Shown here piece after piece: positions 1 through 6,635 of a stretch of DNA of 35,878 bases. Numbering within the stretch: position 1 is the first letter of the stretch; every line of letters starts with the position of its first letter. The DNA comes from Nitrospirota bacterium (GTDB lineage: Bacteria > Nitrospirota > Nitrospiria > Nitrospirales > Nitrospiraceae): positions 1-35,878 of the forward strand of contig JAHRHE010000067.1 of the NCBI GenBank assembly GCA_020027965.1. Reading direction: 5' to 3'. The notes below the pieces were generated by a model. It made no database searches and was not told the origin of the DNA. It saw only the letters and a list, made by a program, of their open reading frames with translations. A program made the translations under genes and the position numbers.

Positions 1-2
1 AG

Positions 3-68
3 CGGCTCCATCAGAGCCTCGGCTATCTCAGTCCGCTGGAGTTCGAACGACGGATCCGTGACCCTTAA
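3..68 (+). pseudogene. IS3-family transposase (OrfB) C-terminal end, cut by the window edge
   Basis: The frame from position 3 reads RLHQSLGYLSPLEFERR and stops at 66-68. This is the familiar C-terminal signature of the IS3-family integrase-type (DDE) transposase OrfB, in which 'RxHxxLGYxSPxEFE' sits just before the stop. Only 21 residues are in the window, so it cannot be told whether the gene is intact to the left. It is followed directly by what looks like the right end of the element (74-98). Confidence 0.75.
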
Positions 69-73
69 CCCGG

Positions 74-98
74 TGTCCACGAAACCCGGGGTAGCTCA
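74..98 (+). mobile_element. Probable right terminal inverted repeat of the IS3-family element
   Basis: The stretch tgtccac..aacccgggg..gctca lies 5 nt after the transposase stop. IS3-family right ends commonly read TGTCCAC-x-AACCCGGGG ending in TCA, the complement of the TGA at the left end. The left end is outside the window, so the pairing cannot be verified. The element would end near position 98. Confidence 0.5.
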
Positions 99-101
99 AC
101 G

Positions 102-133
102 TGACCCCATTATTGACTTGACCCCATCATTGA
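102..133 (+). repeat. Two near-identical 15-bp direct repeats beside the IS end
   Basis: tgaccccattattga (102-116) and tgaccccatcattga (119-133) differ at one base and are separated by 2 nt. They lie directly outside the presumed IS3 end. They could be left over from target-site events or be a small regulatory repeat; the sequence alone does not decide. Confidence 0.45.
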
Positions 134-200
134 TGTGGGAGCAAACTGCGCCAAAAGACGGGTTGAATTTCCTCTCTGTTCGTTAACATCCGAGGTCAAA

Positions 201-923
201 GTGAAAACCAATTGTTATCTCAGCGCTTCAGTTGCCGGCATCCTCTTGTTGATGCTGGCATGTACAAACGAGGCACAGCACCCTGAACTGCCGGCACAGT
301 TGAGAGATAGCCTCGTGCAGGTTGGCACATCCGATGTATTTGTTTCGGCACTGAAAAACATCAGACCCAAGCCTTCAATGGAGAGTGCCGGTTTGCCCTG
401 CGTCAAAAGCTGCGCTACCACCGAAATTCTGTGGGTACAGGTAAGCTACCCCATCACCGTGTGCTACCCGCCCGATTTTCCCACACAGAACATCATAACA
501 ATGTACAAGCAGGGGAAAGAACCCGACAGCCTTGCCGCTATCATTGCCTCGAAAACTCCCGTGAGCCACCAGGTGAATACGCGCATAGGAGCCTACAACC
601 GGTTATTCTGCAAAACACATGGTGGGCCATGGTACGCAGAGATCGTGGATCAGGAACTGTGCAGCAGCTGCGGCCCGGGTCCGCATAAATTTTCTATGAC
701 AATACTGGGTGTTCAACAGAATCTCTACTGGGAATGGTGGGGAACACTGGATGGCCGTCCGCAGGAGGTAGTGTTTTTTGGTGACCCCTGGCTTCGTGGC
801 CAATCCGTTCTGGACTGCGACCCAACTGACCCTACCAACTGTAGCGGAGCTACTCCGCCCGATCAGCCGGCTTTCAGCCCTGCACAGCCGGGTAAAAATC
901 CAGCCAAGAAATTTAGGCGATAG
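201..923 (+). CDS. Putative lipoprotein of unknown function
   Basis: I do not recognise a family. A GTG at 201 gives a 240-aa protein that begins VKTNC and has a hydrophobic stretch followed by the lipobox LMLAC (Cys at residue 21), which fits a lipoprotein exported by Sec and processed by signal peptidase II. An upstream ATG at 135 in the same frame would place about 22 extra residues before the signal peptide, so 201 is preferred. The mature part contains several Cys pairs (CVKSC, CSSCGPG) and a Pro-rich tail (PPDQPAFSPAQPGKNPAKK). Base composition looks less GC-rich than the core genes further right, and it lies next to an IS end, both consistent with acquired DNA. Function is unknown. Confidence 0.6.
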   Translation: MKTNCYLSASVAGILLLMLACTNEAQHPELPAQLRDSLVQVGTSDVFVSALKNIRPKPSMESAGLPCVKSCATTEILWVQVSYPITVCYPPDFPTQNIITMYKQGKEPDSLAAIIASKTPVSHQVNTRIGAYNRLFCKTHGGPWYAEIVDQELCSSCGPGPHKFSMTILGVQQNLYWEWWGTLDGRPQEVVFFGDPWLRGQSVLDCDPTDPTNCSGATPPDQPAFSPAQPGKNPAKKFRR

Positions 924-950
924 GCAGTTTAGGGGCCGATAGGCGATAGG
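914..950 (+). repeat. Pair of 11-bp direct repeats (taggcgatagg)
   Basis: taggcgatagg occurs at 914-924 and again at 940-950. The first copy contains the stop codon of the lipoprotein gene. The pair lies in the otherwise featureless gap 924-1105. It could be a remnant of a small duplication; no function is assigned. Confidence 0.4.
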
Positions 951-1105
951 AAATCCGGTTCATCCGGCATTCCCGCGGAGAAGAATTGTCAAGAATTGGG
1001 CTCAGAGTGTAACTCCGTTGAGTGGTTGGTCGACACCGGCGGGCTCCGGAGCGCATTGACATCTCAGTGCAGTAAGCGGAGACTCTGCCCAACGGGGGAG
1101 ACAAT

Positions 1106-1573
1106 ATGGCGCTTGCACACAACACGCGGAAATGGCTGTTGATGCAGGGGTTCGCATGCGACGCCGATTCAGCCGCCGTCGCCGACCTCCAGCCGTGGCT
1201 TCGTGTCACGCCAGGTCTTAGCACGCTCTGGATTCTTGTGGGCACGGCTCTCCAGTCCCCGGCAGCGCTCTGGGCGTTTTCGCTGATCGCTGCGCTGGGA
1301 GCGCTGAGCCCGTACCATCTCTTCGACGTGGTTTTCAATCAGGTCATACGACGCGTGGTGGAGGCCACGCCTCTTCCCCCCAATCCAGCGCCACGCAAGT
1401 TTGCGATGGGCGCCGCGGCCCTCTGGAGCGCGATCGCCGGTGCCCTCTTCGCGGCCGACCATGCCCTCGCTGGCCTGCTTGCAGGGCTATCCCTCGGGAT
1501 GGCGGGGCTGACGGTGACCCTCAGCCACTTTTGCTTGGGCTCCTGGATATTCCGGCGTCTCACGCGCACCTGA
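1106..1573 (+). CDS. DUF4395-like small integral membrane protein
   Basis: 155 aa with about four hydrophobic segments. The central part ALSPYHLFDVVFN followed by PLPPNPAPRKFA matches the pattern I associate with the DUF4395 family (SPxHPFDxxYN... PLPPNPAPRRFA), a membrane family of unknown function often seen near redox or thioredoxin-type genes. The start is supported by a GGGGGAGA Shine-Dalgarno sequence just upstream of the ATG. No operon partner is evident: an inverted-repeat element follows. Family membership is by memory of the motif; the biochemical role is unknown. Confidence 0.7.
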   Translation: MALAHNTRKWLLMQGFACDADSAAVADLQPWLRVTPGLSTLWILVGTALQSPAALWAFSLIAALGALSPYHLFDVVFNQVIRRVVEATPLPPNPAPRKFAMGAAALWSAIAGALFAADHALAGLLAGLSLGMAGLTVTLSHFCLGSWIFRRLTRT

Positions 1574-1620
1574 CTGCGGGCAGGTCTGGATTCGACAGGA
1601 ACCTGCGCGGACACATTACG

Positions 1621-1706
1621 GGGACATTCTACTTATCAGGCCCACCCCAGAGTTGCCCGAGGAGAAGGCTGCGCATCGCGGCCGCCGCAATTCGGTAGAA
1701 TGTCCC
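1621..1706. repeat. MITE/REP-like element with perfect 12-bp terminal inverted repeats
   Basis: gggacattctac (1621-1632) and gtagaatgtccc (1695-1706) are perfect reverse complements and enclose 62 bp without an ORF. The unit could be a miniature inverted-repeat element or a REP-type element mobilised by a REP-associated (Y1) transposase; none is encoded in the window. It sits 34 bp before the next start codon and could be transcribed as part of that leader. Confidence 0.6.
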
Positions 1707-1740
1707 TTTTCCATCCTGTGGCGTCTCACATCCGTCGCTT

Positions 1741-2031
1741 ATGCGCATCGTGGGCAAGCTCTTGGTGGGTGTCACGCCGTTACTGCTGACCTTCCTGTTT
1801 GCGTGGCTTGTGATGGAAGACTATCTCAGCTTCGGTGGTGGCGAAAAAGAAATCTTCCTTGCCGTTCCCCCTTTGATCTGGTCGTTCCTGTTTCTGGTGT
1901 GCTATCTCGTGTTGTGGTGGCGGAGGCTGGCACCTGGGCGTTCGGTCGTGGTTTCCTCCGCGATAGCGACCGGGCTCGTTGCGTTGGCTTGGGTTGTGCT
2001 TTACGGTGTTATGTGGTTCAGGTTCGGGTGA
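1741..2031 (+). CDS. Small hydrophobic membrane protein, unknown
   Basis: 96 aa with three predicted membrane helices (about residues 4-26, 41-60 and 70-92), charged residues only in the short connecting loops, and a WWRRLAPGR loop giving a clear inside-positive pattern. That pattern supports a real membrane protein over the longer overlapping frame from 1653, which is low in hydrophobic runs. No Shine-Dalgarno sequence is evident before the ATG. No family is recognised. It lies in the accessory zone between the 12-bp inverted-repeat element and the methyltransferase. Confidence 0.5.
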   Translation: MRIVGKLLVGVTPLLLTFLFAWLVMEDYLSFGGGEKEIFLAVPPLIWSFLFLVCYLVLWWRRLAPGRSVVVSSAIATGLVALAWVVLYGVMWFRFG

Positions 2032-2172
2032 GCGGAGGTTGCGGATTGTGCAGCCCTGCAATATTATTCCGTGAGACAGTTCGCCAGCCACCATCAGACA
2101 GGCAGCACGCCCTGACCCGCGACAACGCTGCCCCTCGACCATGGTTGATTCATGTGTCTGAAGGAGGGCAAC

Positions 2173-2985
2173 ATGACTTCAGCAGCCATCCAGTCGCACA
2201 ATATCAAGACAGCCGCCACCTGGAACGCCGGCGGGCAGCAGTACGAGAGAGTCAGCCAGACCATCGCCGACTCGATCGAGCATTGCGTCATTCGCCTCGC
2301 GCCTAGGCCCGGCGAGCGTGTTCTTGACGTGGCGACCGGCACCGGCTTGGCCGCGCGCCGTGTGGCCGCTCGAGGCGCCACGGTCATTGGCGTCGATCTG
2401 GGCGCTGATCTCATTGAGGCTGCCAGGGCTGCCGCCGCTGAGGCCCGGCTGACTATCGACTTTCGAGTCGGCGACGCCGAGAAGCTTCCCTTCGAGGACC
2501 AGAGTTTCGACGCAGTCATTTCAACCTGCGGGGTTATGTTCGTGCGGGATCCTCAGACGGCGGCTACCGAGTTGGCACGCGTTTGCAGGAAGGGTGGCCG
2601 GCTCGGGTTAACGACTTGGCCTGCCGACGGGACCATCGCAGGCCTCTTCAAGATCATGAAACCGTACATGCCGGAGCCCCCCTCGCCACCGCCACCCTCC
2701 CCCTTTGAGTGGGGGAGCAGGGAGAAGGTGAGACAGCTCCTCGGCTCAGCCTTCGATCTGCGTTTTGAGACCGGCACAACAGTGCTCCGGCAGCCAAGCG
2801 GCCTGGCGGTCTGGGAGCTGTTCGTGGCAGGATATGGGCCGACGAAATCGCTGGCGGTGAGCCTCGATCCAGAGCGCCGCGAGAGCTTGGAACGGGATTT
2901 CATCGCTTACCACGATAGTTTCAAGACTGAGCTCGGCATTGCGATGCCTCGCGACTACCTCGTAACGATCGGTATCCGGAAGTAG
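2173..2985 (+). CDS. Class I SAM-dependent methyltransferase
   Basis: 270 aa from the ATG at 2173, which is preceded by a strong AAGGAGGG at a normal distance; an ATG at 2152 overlaps that site and is rejected. Motif I is VLDVATGTGLAARRV, followed by VIGVDLGADLI (motif II acidic residue), the VGDAEKLPFEDQSFD segment and VISTCGVMFV (motif IV region). This is the classic Methyltransf_11/UbiE-like Rossmann core that transfers a methyl group from S-adenosylmethionine. The substrate cannot be inferred. A Pro-rich loop (PPSPPPPSPFEW) follows the core. An attC-like site starts 36 nt after its stop, so this gene could be the payload of an integron-like cassette, though no matching site was found upstream of it. 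Confidence 0.85.
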   Translation: MTSAAIQSHNIKTAATWNAGGQQYERVSQTIADSIEHCVIRLAPRPGERVLDVATGTGLAARRVAARGATVIGVDLGADLIEAARAAAAEARLTIDFRVGDAEKLPFEDQSFDAVISTCGVMFVRDPQTAATELARVCRKGGRLGLTTWPADGTIAGLFKIMKPYMPEPPSPPPPSPFEWGSREKVRQLLGSAFDLRFETGTTVLRQPSGLAVWELFVAGYGPTKSLAVSLDPERRESLERDFIAYHDSFKTELGIAMPRDYLVTIGIRK

Positions 2986-3021
2986 CCTGTCCGTGGGAGA
3001 GGTCTTTACAATAAGACATCG

Positions 3022-3084
3022 GCCTAACCATTCGCTTAACTCGGACGTGCAAAGAACGCGCGCCGGTTAGCGCGATCGTTAAAT
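3022..3084 (+). other. attC-like integron recombination site (candidate 1)
   Basis: The 63-bp segment starts with GCCTAAC, which fits RYYYAAC, and ends with GTTAAAT, which fits GTTRRRY. Inside, cgcttaactcgg near the left pairs with ccggttagcg near the right if two bases bulge out, and cgtgc pairs with gcgcg around a 7-nt loop. Outer core boxes, a long imperfect hairpin and extrahelical bases on one strand are the hallmarks of attC sites recognised by integron integrases. The layout lines up well with the attC of aadA cassettes as I remember it. No intI gene is in the window. Confidence 0.5.
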
Positions 3085-3092
3085 TGCAGGCA

Positions 3093-3443
3093 ATGAGGAA
3101 ACCGTGGTTCGTCTATGCACTTGGCGCTGTGTCGGCGATTCCTCCCTTGGCGACTCTTCTTCTCCTCCTCGGTGGCCCTGCCGTCGTCCAATTCCTGGGT
3201 CTCTCACTCCTCATCGTTCCGGCGGTTGGTGGGGTTGCGACCTGGGTCTTGTTGTTCTACGCCTACTGGGGGCGTCCGCTGGGCTGGCGGGATCTTGTCT
3301 GGATCGTGGTGGTTGGACTCTTCTGGTTTATCACTCTGCCGGCGTTTTGGTACTACAATATCTACAGCCGATCCGATCTACAATCCAACTCGAGGCTACA
3401 GCCGGCGCGCCGCGCGCGGCTGACGTCGAATGTGAGAAGGTAG
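3093..3443 (+). CDS. Small membrane protein in a possible integron cassette
   Basis: 116 aa from the ATG at 3093 (a TTG nine bases earlier is possible). It has three hydrophobic helices (roughly residues 7-30, 35-55 and 66-88). The tail SRSDLQSNSRLQPARRARL is basic and polar, and is encoded by a GC-rich hairpin that resembles a degenerate attC site. The start codon lies 9 nt after the end of the first attC-like site, and the gene runs into the second, which is the usual arrangement for a single-gene integron cassette of about 354 bp. No family is recognised. Confidence 0.6.
   Translation: MRKPWFVYALGAVSAIPPLATLLLLLGGPAVVQFLGLSLLIVPAVGGVATWVLLFYAYWGRPLGWRDLVWIVVVGLFWFITLPAFWYYNIYSRSDLQSNSRLQPARRARLTSNVRR
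3376..3438 (+). other. Degenerate attC-like hairpin (candidate 2)
   Basis: Same length (63 bp) as candidate 1. cagccg (3399-3404) pairs with cggctg (3417-3422), and tcga (3390-3393) with tcga (3426-3429), with mismatches between. The outer boxes are ATCTACA and GTGAGAA, each off consensus by one or more bases. It overlaps the last codons of the preceding gene, as attC sites of cassettes often do. On its own it would be weak; its spacing and length relative to candidate 1 make it worth noting. Confidence 0.35.
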
Positions 3444-3458
3444 CCGGAGGAGATGCTG

Positions 3459-3815
3459 ATGGCAAAGAAACTCGCCATTGCTCTTGCGGTAGTGATGCTC
3501 GCGATCGTGGCGTGGGGGCTGTTCCTTGAGAGCAGTGGCGTCACGATCGTCATCAACGGGCAGGAAGTGACCGGACCTCTCAAGGGCGGGATCGGCGCGG
3601 CGGGACTGGTCGTGGCGGTGATCGCGCTGTTTTGTGCCGCCATCCTCCTGGTGTTTGTCTTCGCGGGAATCGGCGTCATCGTGTTGGGGAGCGTTGTCTT
3701 TGTTGGTGTGATTGCGGCGTGGCTGGCCTTTCCGTTCTTGCTGCCCTTACTCATTCCGTTGGCGATCTTGTGGGGATTCATCGCTATCGCGTGGAGGCAG
3801 CACACATCGTCTTAG
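3459..3815 (+). CDS. Hydrophobic membrane protein, unknown
   Basis: 118 aa. GGAGGAG at 3446-3452 lies 6 nt before the ATG at 3459 but touches the ATG at 3453, so the second is preferred. One N-terminal helix (about residues 3-22) is followed by a short outer loop (LESSGVTIVINGQEVTGPLKGG) and three more long Gly/Val/Leu-rich helices reaching to about residue 112. It starts 15 nt after the preceding gene, so the two may be cotranscribed. No family is recognised; a role in membrane stress or transport would be a guess. Confidence 0.6.
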   Translation: MAKKLAIALAVVMLAIVAWGLFLESSGVTIVINGQEVTGPLKGGIGAAGLVVAVIALFCAAILLVFVFAGIGVIVLGSVVFVGVIAAWLAFPFLLPLLIPLAILWGFIAIAWRQHTSS

Positions 3816-3930
3816 GTTGAACGGACTTCTAACTCATCCCTGACTCCCACCACCGACGTGACGAATGCGGCCGAACCACGGGCCGTTCCAGCGGCGGCTG
3901 AGATAACGCCCTGACCCGACAGGAGCTGAG

Positions 3931-5586
3931 ATGCGCGTTCGCAATGCCAACGGCCCGTTTTCGGTCCGCGCCATCTGCGGGCCGCACGTCGTGATTCTCG
4001 CCTGGGATGTCCGCGAGGCCGACTGGGACGCCTTCACAGCGAGTCTTCTCGGCTTCGCGATCGAGCGCAGCAAGATCAAGAACGGCGTGATCGTCGAGCG
4101 CTACTTCCTCCGCGGGATGAAACGGTTCGAAGACAAAGACAAGGGGCTCCCGCCCGGAACCCCGGTGCCCACCTCGGAGCACCCCGTTCAGTCGTTTCAG
4201 TGGGGCGACTACACCGTGACCCCCGCGCAACGGTACAGATACCGCGTCGTGCCCGTCTACGGTGAGCCCAAGCTCCTCGAACTCAGGGACGCGAGCGCAG
4301 TCACGGTCGACGTGCCCGCGCCCGAATCGCACCTCGGCAGCCACGCCGTCTACTTTAACCGCGGGGCCGCGGCCTCCCAGGCCTACGCCCGTCAGTTCCC
4401 GAACCCGAAGCCTGACGAGACCAAGCCCCACTCTCGCCAGATGCGGTGGCTCTCCCGGGGGCTCTACGAGGCACTGATCGCCTTCATCGGCCGGGCCGAC
4501 GGCCCCGCCTTCGCCCTCCGCAGCGCCTTTTACGAGTTTCGGTATCTTCCGGTCGGTAAGGCCTTGAAGAAGGCCCAGCAGGACGGCGCGGACGTGAAAG
4601 TACTATACGACGAGCCGAACTATGGGGCGGAGAACCGCGCCATGGTCGGCAAGGCCGGGATCAAAGACCTCTGCAGGGAGCGGAGCGGCGCTGAGTCGGA
4701 GAAGCACAACAAGTTCCTGGTCCTGCTCGAGAGCGGCGTTCCGGTGGCGGTCTGGACCGGATCCACCAACATCTCGGCCGGCGGGATCTTCGGGCATTCG
4801 AACGTCGGCCACGTCGTGTTCGATGCCGCTATCGCCCAGCGCTACCTCGACTGCTGGTCCCTCCTGTGGGAGACGCCGGACGTCGCGAATGCGGCGCTGG
4901 CGAAGCGAAACAATCAGGCCACCCCCACGCCGCCGGGTGATCCCAATCCCAACTCGATCACAGCGCTCTTCAGCCCGCGCGACGGTGGCACGCTCCAGTG
5001 GTACGCCGACCGGATAGACGGGGCGCAGGACATTGTGTGTTTCACCGTAGCCTTCACGATCGCGGCGCCCTTCGCCACGGTGCTGAAGAAACGGAACGAC
5101 GTGTCGCGGTACGTCCTCAAGGATAAGAACTCGCCCGGCGACGACGAGATCCGGCGCGACGACGATCTGCTGATCGCAGCGGGCGCCCGGTTCGGGAAGA
5201 ACGATCTCGTCAATTTCCGGGCCGAGGCGCTGACCGGATTCAACAAGAACCAGTACATCCACGACAAGTTCCTGCTCATCGACCCGCTCGGCGACGATCC
5301 GGTGGTCATTACCGGATCGGCCAACTTCAGCTCCGCGTCGACCACCTCCAACGACGAGAACATGCTCGTCATCCGCGGCAACACCGAGGTGGCCGACGCG
5401 TACTTCGGGGAATTCATGCGGCTCTTCGACCACATTTACGCCCGCCACATCATCACCCGGAAGCTCTCGAATGCGGCCAAGAAGAACCAGCGGAACTACC
5501 TGGCGAACGACAACTCGTGGGTGGCCTCCCACCGGCAGGGTCCGAAGGCACGGCGGCGCCGGAGGTTCCACGGCCCCTGGGCATGA
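3931..5586 (+). CDS. Phospholipase D-like (HKD) family protein
   Basis: 551 aa, preceded by an AGGAG about 5 nt before the ATG. The C-terminal two thirds is a tandem PLD domain. The second motif is canonical: H444-D-K446-FLLI-D451, followed by VVITGSANFSSAS. The first is H259-N-K261 followed by FLVLLE, so the usual Asp at H+7 is Leu with a Glu next to it; TGSTNIS follows as expected. PLD enzymes use both motifs to form one active site that cleaves phosphodiesters in lipids or DNA. Residues 1-140 form a separate beta-rich domain not recognised, perhaps fibronectin-like. There is no signal peptide, so the protein is probably cytoplasmic. The next gene begins immediately after. Substrate, lipid or nucleic acid, is undetermined. 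Confidence 0.85.
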   Translation: MRVRNANGPFSVRAICGPHVVILAWDVREADWDAFTASLLGFAIERSKIKNGVIVERYFLRGMKRFEDKDKGLPPGTPVPTSEHPVQSFQWGDYTVTPAQRYRYRVVPVYGEPKLLELRDASAVTVDVPAPESHLGSHAVYFNRGAAASQAYARQFPNPKPDETKPHSRQMRWLSRGLYEALIAFIGRADGPAFALRSAFYEFRYLPVGKALKKAQQDGADVKVLYDEPNYGAENRAMVGKAGIKDLCRERSGAESEKHNKFLVLLESGVPVAVWTGSTNISAGGIFGHSNVGHVVFDAAIAQRYLDCWSLLWETPDVANAALAKRNNQATPTPPGDPNPNSITALFSPRDGGTLQWYADRIDGAQDIVCFTVAFTIAAPFATVLKKRNDVSRYVLKDKNSPGDDEIRRDDDLLIAAGARFGKNDLVNFRAEALTGFNKNQYIHDKFLLIDPLGDDPVVITGSANFSSASTTSNDENMLVIRGNTEVADAYFGEFMRLFDHIYARHIITRKLSNAAKKNQRNYLANDNSWVASHRQGPKARRRRRFHGPWA

Positions 5587-5613
5587 GTGCGTTTGCTGAG
5601 GCATAATAACCCC

Positions 5614-6483
5614 ATGGCCCCCAGGCCACGGTCGCGCGCCGGCAGAGCCGATCCTCGAAAGGCACGGGGAAAGACACGCGCGCGCGCCGGCCGGATTGCG
5701 GCGGTCCGGCGTCCCGCTCGGTCGCGCCGATATGCGCTCCGGGCGATGCTGGCTAAGCCGCTGGCGGTCCAGGTCCTCGTCGGTGCATTCGTCATCCTGG
5801 CGGCGTGGTCGGCGGTCAATGTCGTGTACCAGGTCATCCGCAAGCCAACCGAGCTGTTCTATCCGGTGAGCGGCGGGCTCGCCAAGAGCCCGTCCGTGAC
5901 GTGGGAGCGGTACGCGCCGCTGTTCCGCAAGCATTCGACCGCCGTCATCACGCCCGAGCTTCTGGCCGCGCTCGCCCAGGTCGAGGGCGGGGGCAATCCG
6001 GTGGCGCGCACGTACTGGCGGTGGCGCCCGACGTGGAATCCCTTCGAACTGTACCAACCTGCGTCGAGCGCGGTCGGCATGTACCAGATCACCAATTCGA
6101 CGTTCCGCGAGGCGAAGCGCTACTGCATCCACGACCATGTTGTGGTCGAAGAGGGCCCATGGCACGACATAAGATCGTGCTGGTTCAACGGCCTCTACAC
6201 GCGCATCATGGCCAGCCACGCCATCGAGTTGACGGCAGCGCTGCTGGATCGCGGTGTCGCGAGGGTGATGGGGCGCCAGCGGCTCTCCGCGGCCACGCTC
6301 CAACAGAAGCAGGATCTGGCCGCCGTCATCCACTTGTGCGGAGCCGGGGCGGGCGACGGCTATGCCCGGCGCGGCTTCCAGCTCACCGACGGACAGCGGT
6401 GTGGCGACCACGACGTCAGCCATTATCTCGGGCAAGTCAACGCGATGAAGCGGCAGTTCGCCCGGCTGGCGGCTGACGGGTAA
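5614..6483 (+). CDS. Membrane-anchored lytic-transglycosylase-like (SLT fold) protein
   Basis: 289 aa from the ATG at 5614. A GTG at 5587, directly after the stop of the PLD gene, is the alternative and would suggest translational coupling. The N-terminus is very Arg-rich (about 40 residues) and is followed by one membrane helix (AVQVLVGAFVILAAWSAVNV). The remainder faces outward and has ITPELLAALAQVEGGGNP with the presumed catalytic Glu at residue 124, then SSAVGMYQITNSTF, the GxxQITxxT-type signature of goose-lysozyme/SLT transglycosylases that cleave peptidoglycan glycan strands. Four Cys in the second half (YCIHD, SCWF, HLCGAG, QRCGDHD) may form disulfides. Confidence 0.75.
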   Translation: MAPRPRSRAGRADPRKARGKTRARAGRIAAVRRPARSRRYALRAMLAKPLAVQVLVGAFVILAAWSAVNVVYQVIRKPTELFYPVSGGLAKSPSVTWERYAPLFRKHSTAVITPELLAALAQVEGGGNPVARTYWRWRPTWNPFELYQPASSAVGMYQITNSTFREAKRYCIHDHVVVEEGPWHDIRSCWFNGLYTRIMASHAIELTAALLDRGVARVMGRQRLSAATLQQKQDLAAVIHLCGAGAGDGYARRGFQLTDGQRCGDHDVSHYLGQVNAMKRQFARLAADG

Positions 6484-6498
6484 ACGTGGATCGCACCT

Positions 6499-6580
6499 CG
6501 TGAAGCGTGAAGCGTCACCGAAAACCGTTTTTCGTATCTCGGGAAGAATCGGACTAGATACGCTTCACGAGGAACGAGAG
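6499..6580. repeat. Dispersed hairpin repeat, copy A
   Basis: Contains cgtgaagcgtgaagcg (6499-6514), then cgtatctcg (6533-6541), a 12-nt spacer and ctagatacg, followed by cttcacga. The stem differs from its perfect form at one base. It is the first of six intergenic copies of the same family (see also 7576, 8174, 8677, 13224 and 18233). Confidence 0.75.
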
Positions 6581-6635
6581 ACAAAGAAGGCGCGACGCCC
6601 CCGCTTGGGCAGGCTGACACGAAGGAGGTTGGAGC

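Noticed and set aside
1653-2306. 217-aa plus-strand frame overlapping the 96-aa membrane protein
   Set aside because: Its composition is Arg/Cys-rich and it runs into the methyltransferase gene; the 96-aa frame has proper membrane helices and loops.
2690-2720. Hairpin-like repeat in the methyltransferase gene (tccccc facing ggggga)
   Set aside because: It encodes the Pro-rich loop PPSPPPPSPFEW, which is normal in this kind of protein, and does not match the mfd palindrome.
3816-3833. GTTGAAC and TTCTAAC next to each other, resembling attC core boxes for a third site
   Set aside because: TTCTAAC fails the leading purine, no long arm pairing follows before 3930, and the order and spacing do not fit a cassette boundary.
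4603-6435. 610-aa frame on the minus strand across the PLD and transglycosylase genes
   Set aside because: It is antisense to two proteins with clear catalytic motifs, rich in Arg, Pro and Ala from GC bias, with no domain or ribosome site.
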